Of a DNA stretch of 64,000 bases, positions 56,040 to 64,000 are shown piece by piece. The translations under genes were made by a program, and so were the position numbers. The DNA lies in the NCBI RefSeq assembly GCF_018131015.1, contig NZ_JAFCJJ010000001.1, positions 186,001-250,000 of the forward strand, in the 5' to 3' direction. This DNA is from Bradyrhizobium diazoefficiens (GTDB lineage: Bacteria; Pseudomonadota; Alphaproteobacteria; Rhizobiales; Xanthobacteraceae). How positions within the stretch are numbered: position 1 is the stretch's first letter; every line of letters starts with the position of its first letter. Under the pieces are notes generated by a model. The model searched no databases. It was not told the origin of the DNA and saw only the letters and a program-made list of their open reading frames with translations.

Positions 56040-57349
56040 TGGCAGCGAGCCTCGTCATCTCCGCACCTAGCTCCGGCGTCGGCAAGACCACGCTGACGCT
56101 GGCGCTGGCGCGCGCATGGCGCGAGCGCGGATTGAACGTGCAGTGCTTCAAGAGCGGTCCCGATTATATCGATCCGGCCTTCCACGCCGCGGCCACGGGA
56201 CGGGCCTCCGTCAACCTCGATAGCTGGGCGATGGATCGTGCCGGTATCGCCCATCTCGTCAGCCGCGGTGCGGATGCCGATGTCGTGCTGGCCGAAGGCT
56301 CGATGGGCCTGTTCGACGGCGTCGTCGCGGCTGGCCGCTCGGGCACCGGCGCGACCGCCGACATCGCGGAGATGCTGGGATGGCCGGTTCTGCTGGTGGT
56401 CGACCCTTCCGGGCAGGCGCAGACGGCGGCCGCGATCGCTGCAGGCCTTCGCGACTATCGCAAAGGCGTGCGCCTCGCCGGCGTGGTGCTCAACCGCATC
56501 GCAAGCCCACGCCACGAAGATCTGGTGCGGCGCGGGCTTTCCGATGCCGGCATTGCCGTGTTCGGCGCGCTGCCGCGTCATGCCGAGATCAGCCTGCCCA
56601 AGCGGCATCTCGGCCTGGTGCAGGCCGAGGAGCAGGCCGAGATCGGCAAGCTGATCGACGAGGCGGCGCGCTTCGTCACGGCGCATGTCGATCTCGATGC
56701 GGTGCTGCGCGCGGCGGCGTCCTGGTCGCCGCAATCTGTGGCGAATGGCTTGAATGCGACGCCGCCCGGCCAGCGCATTGCGCTCGCGCGCGACGCCGCG
56801 TTCTCCTTCGTCTATCCGCACATGCTGGAAGCCTGGCGCGCCGCGGGCGCCGAGATCTTGCCGTTCTCGCCGCTCGCCGATGACGCGCCCGATGCAAGCG
56901 CCGATGTCTGCTGGCTGCCGGGCGGCTATCCCGAACTTCACGCGGGGAAGATCGCCGCCAATGCGCGCTTCCGCAGGGCTCTGCGTGCGTTCGCCGAGAC
57001 GCGGCCGGTGCATGGTGAGTGCGGCGGCTATATGGTGTTAGGGGCGGGACTCACAGATGCCGACGGGATCCGTCACGAGATGACGGGCCTGCTCGGCCTG
57101 GAGACGAGCTTTGCCAAGCGCCGCATGCATCTCGGCTACCGTCTTGCGGAGCTCGCCGTGCCGATACCGGGACATCAGGCGGGGGCACGGCTGCGCGGTC
57201 ATGAGTTCCACTATTCCACCATCGTCGCGCAGCCCGATATGCCGCTGGCCGTGGTGCACGATGCAACGGGTGCCGTCATCGCCGAGACCGGTTCGCGGCG
57301 CGGACAGGCCACCGGCACCTTCTTCCATCTGATCGCGGAGGACCGGTGA
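56039..57349 (+). CDS. cobB: Hydrogenobyrinic/cobyrinic acid a,c-diamide synthase (CobB)
   Basis: A 436-residue enzyme. SAPSSGVGKTTLTLAL is the ATP loop; the glutaminase cysteine is in HGECGGYMVLG. It amidates carboxylates a and c. ATG 56039 is preferred (GGAG 8 bases upstream) over GTG 56036. The stop overlaps the GTG of cobA. Confidence 0.95.
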   Translation: MAASLVISAPSSGVGKTTLTLALARAWRERGLNVQCFKSGPDYIDPAFHAAATGRASVNLDSWAMDRAGIAHLVSRGADADVVLAEGSMGLFDGVVAAGRSGTGATADIAEMLGWPVLLVVDPSGQAQTAAAIAAGLRDYRKGVRLAGVVLNRIASPRHEDLVRRGLSDAGIAVFGALPRHAEISLPKRHLGLVQAEEQAEIGKLIDEAARFVTAHVDLDAVLRAAASWSPQSVANGLNATPPGQRIALARDAAFSFVYPHMLEAWRAAGAEILPFSPLADDAPDASADVCWLPGGYPELHAGKIAANARFRRALRAFAETRPVHGECGGYMVLGAGLTDADGIRHEMTGLLGLETSFAKRRMHLGYRLAELAVPIPGHQAGARLRGHEFHYSTIVAQPDMPLAVVHDATGAVIAETGSRRGQATGTFFHLIAEDR

Positions 57350-58077
57350 GCGGTTTTGTCTCCTTCATCTCCGCCGGCCCCGGCGATCCCGAGCTGCTCA
57401 CGCTCAAGGGTGCGGCGCTGCTGCGCGAGGCCGATGTCGTGCTCTATGACGATCTCGCCTCGGGCGCGATCCTCGATCTTGCCCGGCCCGGCGCCAATCT
57501 CGTCGCGGTGGGAAAGCGGGCGGGGCGGCCCTCGACCAAGCAGCACCACGTCAACCGCCTGCTGGTCGACTATGCCGCGACCGGCGCGCGCGTGGTGCGT
57601 CTTAAATCGGGCGATGCCGGCATTTTCGGCCGGCTCGAGGAGGAGATCGAGACGCTGCGCGAAGCCGGCATCGGCTACGAGATCATTCCCGGCGTTACCT
57701 CGGCCTGCGTCGCCGCCGCGCAAGCCGGCATTCCCCTGACGCGGCGCCACACCTCGCGGCGGGTGCAGTTCGTCACCGGCGCCGACGTCACCGGCGAGCT
57801 GCCGCAAAACCTCAACTGGGCGGCGCTGGCCGATCCCGATGCGACCACCGTGGTCTATATGGGCCGGCGCACCTTCCCGCTGCTTGCGGCAAAGCTGATC
57901 GAGCATGGCCTTGCGCCGACGACACCTGCGATGCTTGCCGAATCCCTCGGACGCGCCGACGAGCGGCTGGTGCGCACCACCATCGCCGAGCTCGCCGAGC
58001 AGCTCGCGCGCGGCGGCGCCGCGTCCACCGCCGCCGTGATCCTGTTCGGTGCGCTGGCGGGAGACTATCCGCCATGA
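57346..58077 (+). CDS. cobA: Uroporphyrinogen-III C-methyltransferase (CobA/SUMT)
   Basis: A 243-residue methyltransferase with SAGPGDPELLTLKG and RLKSGDAGIFGR. It adds methyls at C2 and C7 to give precorrin-2, the first dedicated step. It starts with GTG in a 4-bp overlap with cobB. Confidence 0.95.
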   Translation: MSGFVSFISAGPGDPELLTLKGAALLREADVVLYDDLASGAILDLARPGANLVAVGKRAGRPSTKQHHVNRLLVDYAATGARVVRLKSGDAGIFGRLEEEIETLREAGIGYEIIPGVTSACVAAAQAGIPLTRRHTSRRVQFVTGADVTGELPQNLNWAALADPDATTVVYMGRRTFPLLAAKLIEHGLAPTTPAMLAESLGRADERLVRTTIAELAEQLARGGAASTAAVILFGALAGDYPP

Positions 58078-58823
58078 TGATGCTCGCTTTGATCGGCATC
58101 GGCTGCGGCGATCCCGGCCAGCTCACGCGGGCGGCGATCGACGCGATCAATGCAGCCGACCTCGTGCTGATCCCGCGCAAGGGCGCGGCCAAATCCGATC
58201 TCGCCGATCTCAGGCGGACGATCTGCGCGGACGTGCTGACCAGCGACAGGACCCGCATCGCCGAGTTCGATCTTCCCTTGCGCGACGCGGACGAAGCCGA
58301 CTACCGCAAGGGCGTGGACGACTGGCACGATGCGGTTGCTGCGGCCTGGTCGCGGACGATCGCCGATCATCAGGGCGGCGAGGGCAGGGTGGCGCTGCTG
58401 ATCTGGGGCGATCCCTCGCTCTACGATTCCTCGCTGCGCATCGCGCGCCGGCTCGATCCATTGCCGAAGATCGAGGTTGTGCCCGGCATCACCTCCATCC
58501 AGGCGCTGTGCGCGGCGCATGCGCTGCCGCTCAACGATATCGGCGAGCCGTTCCTGGTCACGACCGGCCGGCGTCTGCGCGAAGGCGGCTGGCCGCAGGG
58601 CGTCGATACCGTGGTCGTGATGCTCGACGGCGGCACCGCATTCCAGTCGCTCGATCCGGAAGGCTTGCAGATCTGGTGGGGCGCCTATCTCGGCATGCCC
58701 GACCAGATCCTGATGTCCGGCGCGCTCACCGAGGTCGGCCCGCGCATCGTCGCCGCGCGGCAGGAGGCGCGCGTGCGGCACGGCTGGATCATGGACAGCT
58801 ACATTCTCAAGCGCAGACTGTGA
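58074..58823 (+). CDS. cobF: Precorrin-6A synthase (deacetylating) (CobF)
   Basis: A 249-residue methyltransferase with GIGCGDPGQLTRAAIDAI and LLIWGDPSLYDSSLR. CobF adds the C1 methyl and releases acetate; it occurs only in the aerobic pathway, agreeing with CobG. ATG 58074 overlaps cobA by 4 bp (58077 is another in-frame ATG). Confidence 0.94.
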   Translation: MMMLALIGIGCGDPGQLTRAAIDAINAADLVLIPRKGAAKSDLADLRRTICADVLTSDRTRIAEFDLPLRDADEADYRKGVDDWHDAVAAAWSRTIADHQGGEGRVALLIWGDPSLYDSSLRIARRLDPLPKIEVVPGITSIQALCAAHALPLNDIGEPFLVTTGRRLREGGWPQGVDTVVVMLDGGTAFQSLDPEGLQIWWGAYLGMPDQILMSGALTEVGPRIVAARQEARVRHGWIMDSYILKRRL

Positions 58824-58834
58824 GCGAGGCAAGC

Positions 58835-59887
58835 ATGCTCCCCGAATGGATTTTTGAGAAATGCCCCGGCGTCTCCACGGTTCACCGCGATGCGGCGATC
58901 GCGCGTCAGGTGCAACTGACAAAACCGACCGGCGCGCTCGGCCGGCTCGAGCAGCTCGCGATCGAGCTTGCGGGCCTGCAGGCCACCGGAGAGCCGCGCG
59001 CGGCGCGCGTGCCGATCATCATCTTCGCCGGCGATCACGGCATCGTCGCGCAGGGCGTCTCGGCCTATCCGCAAGCCGTGACCATCGCGATGATGGCAAA
59101 TTTCGCGTCCGGAGGCGCCGCCATCTCGGTGCTGGCGCGCGAGCTTGGCTCGCCACTCGAAGTGGTCGATGCCGGCACGCTGGCCGAGGCGGCGATGCCG
59201 GGCATCGTCAGCGACAAGCCGCGCTGCGGCACGCGCGATTTCAGCGTCGAAGCCGCGCTGACGCCTGGGGAGCTTGCATTTGCCTTCGAGGCCGGCCAGC
59301 GCGCCGTTGCGCGCGCGGCGGCCGATCAGCCGGACATGCTGATCTTCGGCGAGATGGGCATCGGCAACACCACTTCATCGGCGGCGATTGCGGCCGGGCT
59401 GCTCGGGGTGAGCGCTGGCGAAATCGCGGGCAGCGGCACCGGCGTCGATGCCGAGGGGCTCGCGCACAAGGCGCGCGTGATCGATGCCGCGATCGCGCGC
59501 CATGGCGTTGCGGGCGCCCCGCCCGAAAACATCCTGTGCGCCGTCGGCGGCCTCGAGATCGCCGCGATCTGCGGCGCGATCATCGCGGCGGCGCAACGCC
59601 GCATTCCCGTTCTGATCGACGGCTTCATCGTCTCGGTCGCGGCGCTTGCCGCCGTGCGGCTCAATCCGTCCTGCCAGCCGTTTCAGCTCGCCTCGCATCA
59701 ATCGGCCGAGCAGGGGCATCGGCTCGTGCTGCGTGCGCTGGGCGTGCAGCCGCTGATCAGTCTCGATCTCAGGCTCGGGGAGGGATCGGGGGCCGCGATT
59801 GCGCTGCCGCTGGTGCGATCGGCCTGTGCCCTTCACAACGGCATGGCGACCTTCGCGCAGGCTAACGTGCCGGATCGCCCGGCCTAA
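58835..59887 (+). CDS. cobT: Nicotinate-nucleotide:dimethylbenzimidazole phosphoribosyltransferase (CobT/CobU)
   Basis: A 350-residue enzyme. FAGDHGIVAQGVSAYPQ, GEMGIGNTTSSAAI and the C-terminal RLGEGSGAAIA (catalytic glutamate) are all present. It makes alpha-ribazole phosphate from the BluB product. ATG 58835 is used; GTG 58820 overlaps the cobF stop. It closes the riboswitch operon. Its stop lies inside a 15-bp palindrome. Confidence 0.94.
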   Translation: MLPEWIFEKCPGVSTVHRDAAIARQVQLTKPTGALGRLEQLAIELAGLQATGEPRAARVPIIIFAGDHGIVAQGVSAYPQAVTIAMMANFASGGAAISVLARELGSPLEVVDAGTLAEAAMPGIVSDKPRCGTRDFSVEAALTPGELAFAFEAGQRAVARAAADQPDMLIFGEMGIGNTTSSAAIAAGLLGVSAGEIAGSGTGVDAEGLAHKARVIDAAIARHGVAGAPPENILCAVGGLEIAAICGAIIAAAQRRIPVLIDGFIVSVAALAAVRLNPSCQPFQLASHQSAEQGHRLVLRALGVQPLISLDLRLGEGSGAAIALPLVRSACALHNGMATFAQANVPDRPA

Positions 59888-59984
59888 AGCGCGATGAGAT
59901 TGGGATGAATCGTCATCGCGCTTTAGGTTATTGTTTGCGCATGATCTTTTCGGAAAACCGCTTCGCACTTTTCCGGATCATGCG
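59883..59984. repeat. Double palindrome between cobT and the convergent gene
   Basis: CCTAAAGCGCGATGA (59883-59897) pairs perfectly with TCATCGCGCTTTAGG (59913-59927). A second hairpin, CGCATGATC (59938-59946) with GATCATGCG (59976-59984), encloses CGGAAAA/TTTTCCG. This two-hairpin unit is familiar from Bradyrhizobium intergenic regions, where it occurs many times. It begins inside the cobT stop and may terminate both convergent transcripts. Confidence 0.75.
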
Positions 59985-60005
59985 TTAGGGCGTGGCGGAT
60001 TCGCG

Positions 60006-61088
60006 TCAGTCCAGGCGCAACAGCTGCTTGACTTCCAGGTCTGCGCCTTCCGGCGGCCTGTCGGTCGCCTTCCACACCCGCCCGAGCGCCGCAAGCTCGG
60101 CATCGGTGACCGCAAGTTTCACCTGCTCGCCCCGCAACACTGGCGCAACGTCCACATGCCGGCTCGCCGCTTCGGGGGCGAGGCCGCGGGCCAGCAGGAC
60201 CAGATACTTGTGGCGGGCGCGCAGTCGTTCGCGCTCGGCGGCGGTCCTGGGCAGGGCGATGTCGTCGAACGGCATCGCCATGAATAGCTCCACGGCATCG
60301 CTCTTCAGCGTGCGCAGCCTCGGGTCGGGATCATCGGATATCACCATGGAGCGTGCGGCCGCCAGCGCGAGGTCGTAGCTGGCGGCGCGCAGATAGGCCT
60401 CGAGGAACGTGGACGCCTTGGCATCGAGGAACTCAGCTGCCTTGTCGAACCTGCCACGCAGCGGGACAAAGGCTGGATCGGCGGCGGTCGCGTTCGCAAG
60501 CAGGCAGCGCCAATGGTCCGCCGCTGATAGTCCGCTGGACAGCAGGCCCGCCCGCAGAGCCCGCAGCCGGTTCGGCGCGATGCGCGCGAAGGCGCGCGTC
60601 GCATTCGCGGTGGCCGAGCGCAGGACCAGGAGCCCGTCGACATGCGCGACGGTCCAGACCGGCGTCGCCGTGACGGCGATCCGCCGGATCAGCGGATCGA
60701 CCCTGTCATCGTCGATGCGGATCGTCGTCTCCTTCCGTTCTCTCACTGTGAGCAGGTCGCCCTTGAGGGCGAGACGCGCGGTTGCGATCAGCGGGGCGTC
60801 GGTGCAGAGGCCGGACTCCAGGCAGGCGACCGGATTCGGACCAATGAACCTCATGGTACGATTCGTGGCGCGCCCGTCGGGGGTGACGATCAGCAGTTCT
60901 TCCATGGCGACTATGTCGCCGTGTCTCCACAGCGTCGGGTAGACCTCGTCGATCGCGATCCACCAGCCGGTGAGGTCGCGCGTTTCCAGCGCACGCGCCG
61001 GACAGGTCGAGACGAGGACAGTTGTTGCGAGAGCGAGAGCTGCCGCGAGGCACGCCCCGGAACGGGGCAGCAACCGTGAAGGGCGCAT
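60006..61088 (-). CDS. Exported protein of unknown function
   Basis: A 360-residue protein from ATG 61088 with GGAG 8 bases upstream. A signal peptide (LAAALALATTVLVSTCPARA-L) is clear. The mature N-terminal half is beta-rich (DLTGWWIAIDEVYPTLWRHGD) and the C-terminal half is helical with many Arg/Ala. I do not recognise the family. Not obviously part of B12 synthesis. Confidence 0.65.
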   Translation of the reverse strand: MRPSRLLPRSGACLAAALALATTVLVSTCPARALETRDLTGWWIAIDEVYPTLWRHGDIVAMEELLIVTPDGRATNRTMRFIGPNPVACLESGLCTDAPLIATARLALKGDLLTVRERKETTIRIDDDRVDPLIRRIAVTATPVWTVAHVDGLLVLRSATANATRAFARIAPNRLRALRAGLLSSGLSAADHWRCLLANATAADPAFVPLRGRFDKAAEFLDAKASTFLEAYLRAASYDLALAAARSMVISDDPDPRLRTLKSDAVELFMAMPFDDIALPRTAAERERLRARHKYLVLLARGLAPEAASRHVDVAPVLRGEQVKLAVTDAELAALGRVWKATDRPPEGADLEVKQLLRLD

Positions 61089-61163
61089 GGAGGTCTCCGT
61101 GCCGACAGCCACACTTGTTTGGTCGGACCTGAGTGGCGGGGTGTTCATTGCGATTTGCATGCG

Positions 61164-61736
61164 CTAGGCCATGCGCTGATTGACCGAGACGACACGCCAG
61201 CCGGTCGCGAGCCGGTCGATCCGGGTCAGCGACAAGGGATCGATGACGAAGCGCAGGGCCGATTGCGGCGCAAGGTCGAGCGCGATGCAGAGCGCCGCGC
61301 GGATCGTGCCGGAATGCACGACCAGCGTTGCCGGGCCCGCGCCGATCCGGGCAAGGCCGAGCCGGACGCGCGCGACCTGATCCTCAAAGCTTTCGCCGCC
61401 CGGAGGCCGCGCGCGCGCGGAATCGTTCCAGAACTGGGTGTAGGCATCGCCGCCGCTGGCCGCAAGCTCGTCATGCCGCCGGCCGGTCCAGCCGCCAAAA
61501 TCCTGCTCGCCGAATTCGCCGAGCAGCTCCGGATCGAGCCCCAGCGCGCGCGCCGTCTCGACCGTGCGCCGCGCCGGGCTGGCATAGCTCGCGGCATCAT
61601 GCGGCAAATGCTGGCGCAGCGCGTCCAGTTTCGCGCGATCGCCGAGATCCGCTGGCGCGCTGCTTGCATGGATCGTGCCCGCGACGCCGTCGACGGGTGC
61701 ATGACGTATCAGCCAGAGGAAGGTATTGCCTTCCAT
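61164..61736 (-). CDS. Histidine phosphatase, possible alpha-ribazole-phosphate phosphatase
   Basis: A 190-residue enzyme. LWLIRHAPVDG holds the phosphate-accepting His12, LVVHSGTIRAAL the second histidine, and GEFGEQDFGGWTGR the family's acidic motif. The RHAP start and size match CobC-type alpha-ribazole 5'-phosphate phosphatases, a step not otherwise encoded here. Position just after the B12 block supports it. A general phosphatase is also possible. ATG 61736 follows GGAG. Confidence 0.8.
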   Translation of the reverse strand: MEGNTFLWLIRHAPVDGVAGTIHASSAPADLGDRAKLDALRQHLPHDAASYASPARRTVETARALGLDPELLGEFGEQDFGGWTGRRHDELAASGGDAYTQFWNDSARARPPGGESFEDQVARVRLGLARIGAGPATLVVHSGTIRAALCIALDLAPQSALRFVIDPLSLTRIDRLATGWRVVSVNQRMA

Positions 61737-61842
61737 AGAGAACTCCGAGCAAGTTGGTGGCCGTGGCAACGTCGCCGCGATGGGCACATTGACTCCGTCC
61801 TGACCGTATTCCTAGATGGCCGTGACGGGTTGGAGTAGGGCC

Positions 61843-62574
61843 ATGCGCAAACGTCTCGGCATGATCACGCCGTCGTCCAATTCGGTGCTGGAGCCCGTCA
61901 CCGCCGCGATGCTGCACGATTTGGACAGCGTTACCGCGCATTTTTCGCGTTTCCGCGTCACCGAGATCGCCCTCGACGAAGCGGCGCTGGGCCAGTTCGA
62001 CGCCTCCGTAATGCTGCCGGCCGCGGATCTGCTTGCCGATGCCAAGGTTGACGCCATTGCCTGGAACGGCACCTCGGCAAGCTGGCTCGGCATCGGCCGC
62101 GACCGCAGCCTTTGCGATGCGATTTTGGCGCGCACCGGCATTCCCGCCACGACGTCCACGCTCGCCTGCATCGAGGCCGTCCGCGCGCTTGGCGCCGGGC
62201 GCGTTGGCCTCGTCTCGCCCTATACCGGCGACGTGCAGCGGCGGATCGCAAAAGTCTGGGCCGGGGAGGGGATCGCTCCGCACGCGGAGCGGCATCTCGG
62301 CCTGCGCGACAATTTTTCCTTCGGCGAGGTCCCGCCCGCCACGATCGCCGGCATGGTCCGCGCCGTCGCGGCCGATGGCGCCGACGCTGTCGTCGTCCTC
62401 TGCACCAATCTCGACAGCGCGGCGCTTGCCGCCCCGCTCGAACGGGAGCTCGACATCGCCGTGCTCGATTCGGTTGCGGTGACGCTGTGGCGAACCCTCG
62501 ACCTTGCCGGCGGCGACATCGCGCGCCTGGCCCAGTGGGGCCGCATCTTCCAGACCAGGTCAGCCATCAGATGA
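61843..62574 (+). CDS. Asp/Glu racemase-fold enzyme, maleate isomerase/arylmalonate decarboxylase-like
   Basis: A 243-residue protein with MITPSSNSVLEP at the N-terminus and VVLCTNLDSA with Cys187 in the second half. Where racemases and maleate isomerases have a first cysteine, this one reads WNGTS (Gly76), as in arylmalonate decarboxylase, which has Gly74 and Cys188. It overlaps the dihydropyrimidinase gene by 4 bp, pointing to hydantoin or pyrimidine-type chemistry. Activity could be isomerase, decarboxylase or racemase. Confidence 0.78.
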   Translation: MRKRLGMITPSSNSVLEPVTAAMLHDLDSVTAHFSRFRVTEIALDEAALGQFDASVMLPAADLLADAKVDAIAWNGTSASWLGIGRDRSLCDAILARTGIPATTSTLACIEAVRALGAGRVGLVSPYTGDVQRRIAKVWAGEGIAPHAERHLGLRDNFSFGEVPPATIAGMVRAVAADGADAVVVLCTNLDSAALAAPLERELDIAVLDSVAVTLWRTLDLAGGDIARLAQWGRIFQTRSAIR

Positions 62575-63995
62575 CGGAGACGAAAGTGACGCAGCTCGAC
62601 CTCGCCATCCGCGGCGGCACCATCGTGACGGCCAGCGACGAGTTTCGTGCCGACATCGGCATCCGTGACGGCCGCATCGTCAGCATCGCCGATCGGATCG
62701 AGGGTGCGGCACGCGAGATTGATGCGACGGGCCTGCTGGCGCTGCCGGGCGGGATCGACAGCCACGTCCATATCTCGCAGGCCTCAGGCCCCGACGTGGT
62801 GATGGCTGACGATTTCGCCTCGGCGACGCGCGCGGCGGCGGCCGGCGGCAACACCATGGTGCTGCCCTTCGCGCTGCAGGAGAAGGGCACCTCGCTGCGG
62901 ACCTGCGTCGAGAACTACCGCAAGCTCGCCGAGGGCGAATGTTACATCGACACCGCCTTCCACCTCATCATCTCCGATCCGACCGCGGTCGTGCTCGGGC
63001 AGGAGCTGCCGGCGCTGGTGAAAGATGGTTACACCTCGTTCAAGGTGTTCATGACCTATGACGACCTCGTGCTCAGCGACAAGCAGCTCCTGGAAGTGTT
63101 CGAGGTGGCGCGGCGCGAGGAGGCGCTGGTCATGGTTCATTGCGAGGGCTATGACGCGATCCGTTTCCTCACCACCAGGCTGGAGCGCGAAGGCCACATC
63201 GCGCCCTATTATCACGGCGTATCGCGGCCGCAGGCGGTCGAGCGCGAGGCGACGCATCGCGCCATCAGCCATGCCGAGGTGATCGGTGTGCCCATCATGA
63301 TCGTCCACGTCTCCGGGCGCGAGGCGATGGAGCAGGTGCGCTGGGCGCAGCAGCGCGGACTGCCGGTGCATGCGGAGACCTGTCCGCAATACATCACGCT
63401 CACGGCCGACGACATGAAGGGCCTCAACATGGACATGAGCGGCGCGAAATACGTCTGCTCGCCGCCGCCGCGCGATGTGCAGAGCCAGCAGGCGATCTGG
63501 GAAGGCATCACGTCAGGCGTGTTCCAGACCTTCTCGTCCGACCATTGCCCGTTCCGCTACGACGATCCCAAGGGCAAGCTGACGCCGAACGGGCGCACCT
63601 CGTTCCGCTGGGTGCCGAACGGCATTCCCGGCGTCGAGACGCGGCTGCCGATCCTGTTCTCCGAAGGCGTCACCAAAGGCCGCATCAGCCTGCAGAAATT
63701 CGTCGAGCTGACCGCGACCAACCATGCCCGCATCTACGGCCTCTATCCGCGCAAGGGCTCGATCGGCGTCGGCTTCGATGCCGACATCGCGCTGTGGGAC
63801 CCGAAGCTAACCAGGCCGATCCGGCAGGCGGACCTGCATCACGGCTCGGACTACACGCCCTGGGAAGGCTTTGACGTCACCGGCTGGCCGGTGACGACCA
63901 TCGCGCGGGGACGCGTGGTCTACGAGAACGGCAAGATCACCGGCGACAAGGGGGCGGGCGAGCTCTTGAGCCGCGGCAAGTCGAGCCTGGTGTGA
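62571..63995 (+). CDS. Dihydropyrimidinase/hydantoinase-like amidohydrolase
   Basis: A 474-residue cyclic-amidohydrolase. His65 and His67 (IDSHVHIS), Lys158 in SFKVFMTYDDL (likely carboxylated), His190, His246 and the aspartate in SSDHCPF make the binuclear metal site. It opens six- or five-membered cyclic amides such as dihydrouracil or hydantoins. It overlaps the racemase-fold gene. The gene ends 5 bases before the window edge. Confidence 0.88.
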   Translation: MTETKVTQLDLAIRGGTIVTASDEFRADIGIRDGRIVSIADRIEGAAREIDATGLLALPGGIDSHVHISQASGPDVVMADDFASATRAAAAGGNTMVLPFALQEKGTSLRTCVENYRKLAEGECYIDTAFHLIISDPTAVVLGQELPALVKDGYTSFKVFMTYDDLVLSDKQLLEVFEVARREEALVMVHCEGYDAIRFLTTRLEREGHIAPYYHGVSRPQAVEREATHRAISHAEVIGVPIMIVHVSGREAMEQVRWAQQRGLPVHAETCPQYITLTADDMKGLNMDMSGAKYVCSPPPRDVQSQQAIWEGITSGVFQTFSSDHCPFRYDDPKGKLTPNGRTSFRWVPNGIPGVETRLPILFSEGVTKGRISLQKFVELTATNHARIYGLYPRKGSIGVGFDADIALWDPKLTRPIRQADLHHGSDYTPWEGFDVTGWPVTTIARGRVVYENGKITGDKGAGELLSRGKSSLV

Positions 63996-64000
63996 CAAGC

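Overview
The window is GC-rich, densely packed DNA typical of a Bradyrhizobium-like alphaproteobacterium. The evidence is tight ATGA/GTGA stop-start overlaps, expanded ABC transporters, an aerobic (CobG/CobF-type) cobalamin pathway, and intergenic palindromes of the kind scattered through Bradyrhizobium genomes. I see no rRNA, tRNA, insertion sequence, integrase or CRISPR array. The species call is inference from gene content; nothing here proves it.

Layout. (1) 1-9101: a polyol/pentitol uptake and catabolism operon (HAD phosphatase end, SorC-type regulator, ABC transporter, SDR dehydrogenase, FGGY kinase with the D-ribulokinase TCSLV signature, PfkB kinase). (2) 9229-10763: a two-gene radical-SAM RiPP locus, a Gly/aromatic-rich precursor (GrrA-like) and its SPASM maturase (GrrM-like). 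(3) 10867-19675: an oligopeptide-type ABC transporter between two amidases. (4) 19794-22207: small accessory genes (exported protein, GNAT, unknown protein, cupin, globin). (5) 22245-26636: a FecBCD-like metal-chelate transporter behind a winged-helix/TPR regulator. (6) 26784-29406: a quinone/hydroquinone-type dioxygenase plus esterase, divergent from a LysR regulator with two operator-like repeats between. (7) 29512-31149: a PAAR protein fused to a metzincin-like protease, a candidate periplasmic immunity protein, and a 35-codon relic of a LysR tail. (8) 31316-38556: serine hydrolase, DapD-type succinyltransferase, alpha/beta hydrolase, and a periplasmic binding protein overlapping a hybrid histidine kinase. 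(9) 38661-59887: a nearly complete late and early cobalamin gene set in four transcription units. (10) 60006-63995: an exported unknown, a histidine phosphatase that may belong to B12 synthesis, a single-cysteine Asp/Glu-racemase-fold enzyme and a dihydropyrimidinase.

How parts work together. The B12 block covers methylation of uroporphyrinogen III (cobA, I, G, J, M, F, K, L, H), amidation (cobB, cobQ), cobalt insertion (cobN; its chelatase partners are not here), adenosylation (cobO), aminopropanol arm (cobC, cobD), and lower-ligand synthesis and attachment (bluB, cobU, cobS, cobT). The longest unit starts with a cobalamin riboswitch whose expression platform is a 10-bp stem trapping the first start codon. 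cobK runs backwards inside this unit and its start codon shares two bases with that of cobL. The best candidates for unusual biology are the PAAR-metzincin effector/immunity pair with its LysR relic, the Grr cyclophane RiPP locus, the cobK/cobL start overlap, and the riboswitch-controlled DUF1636 protein.
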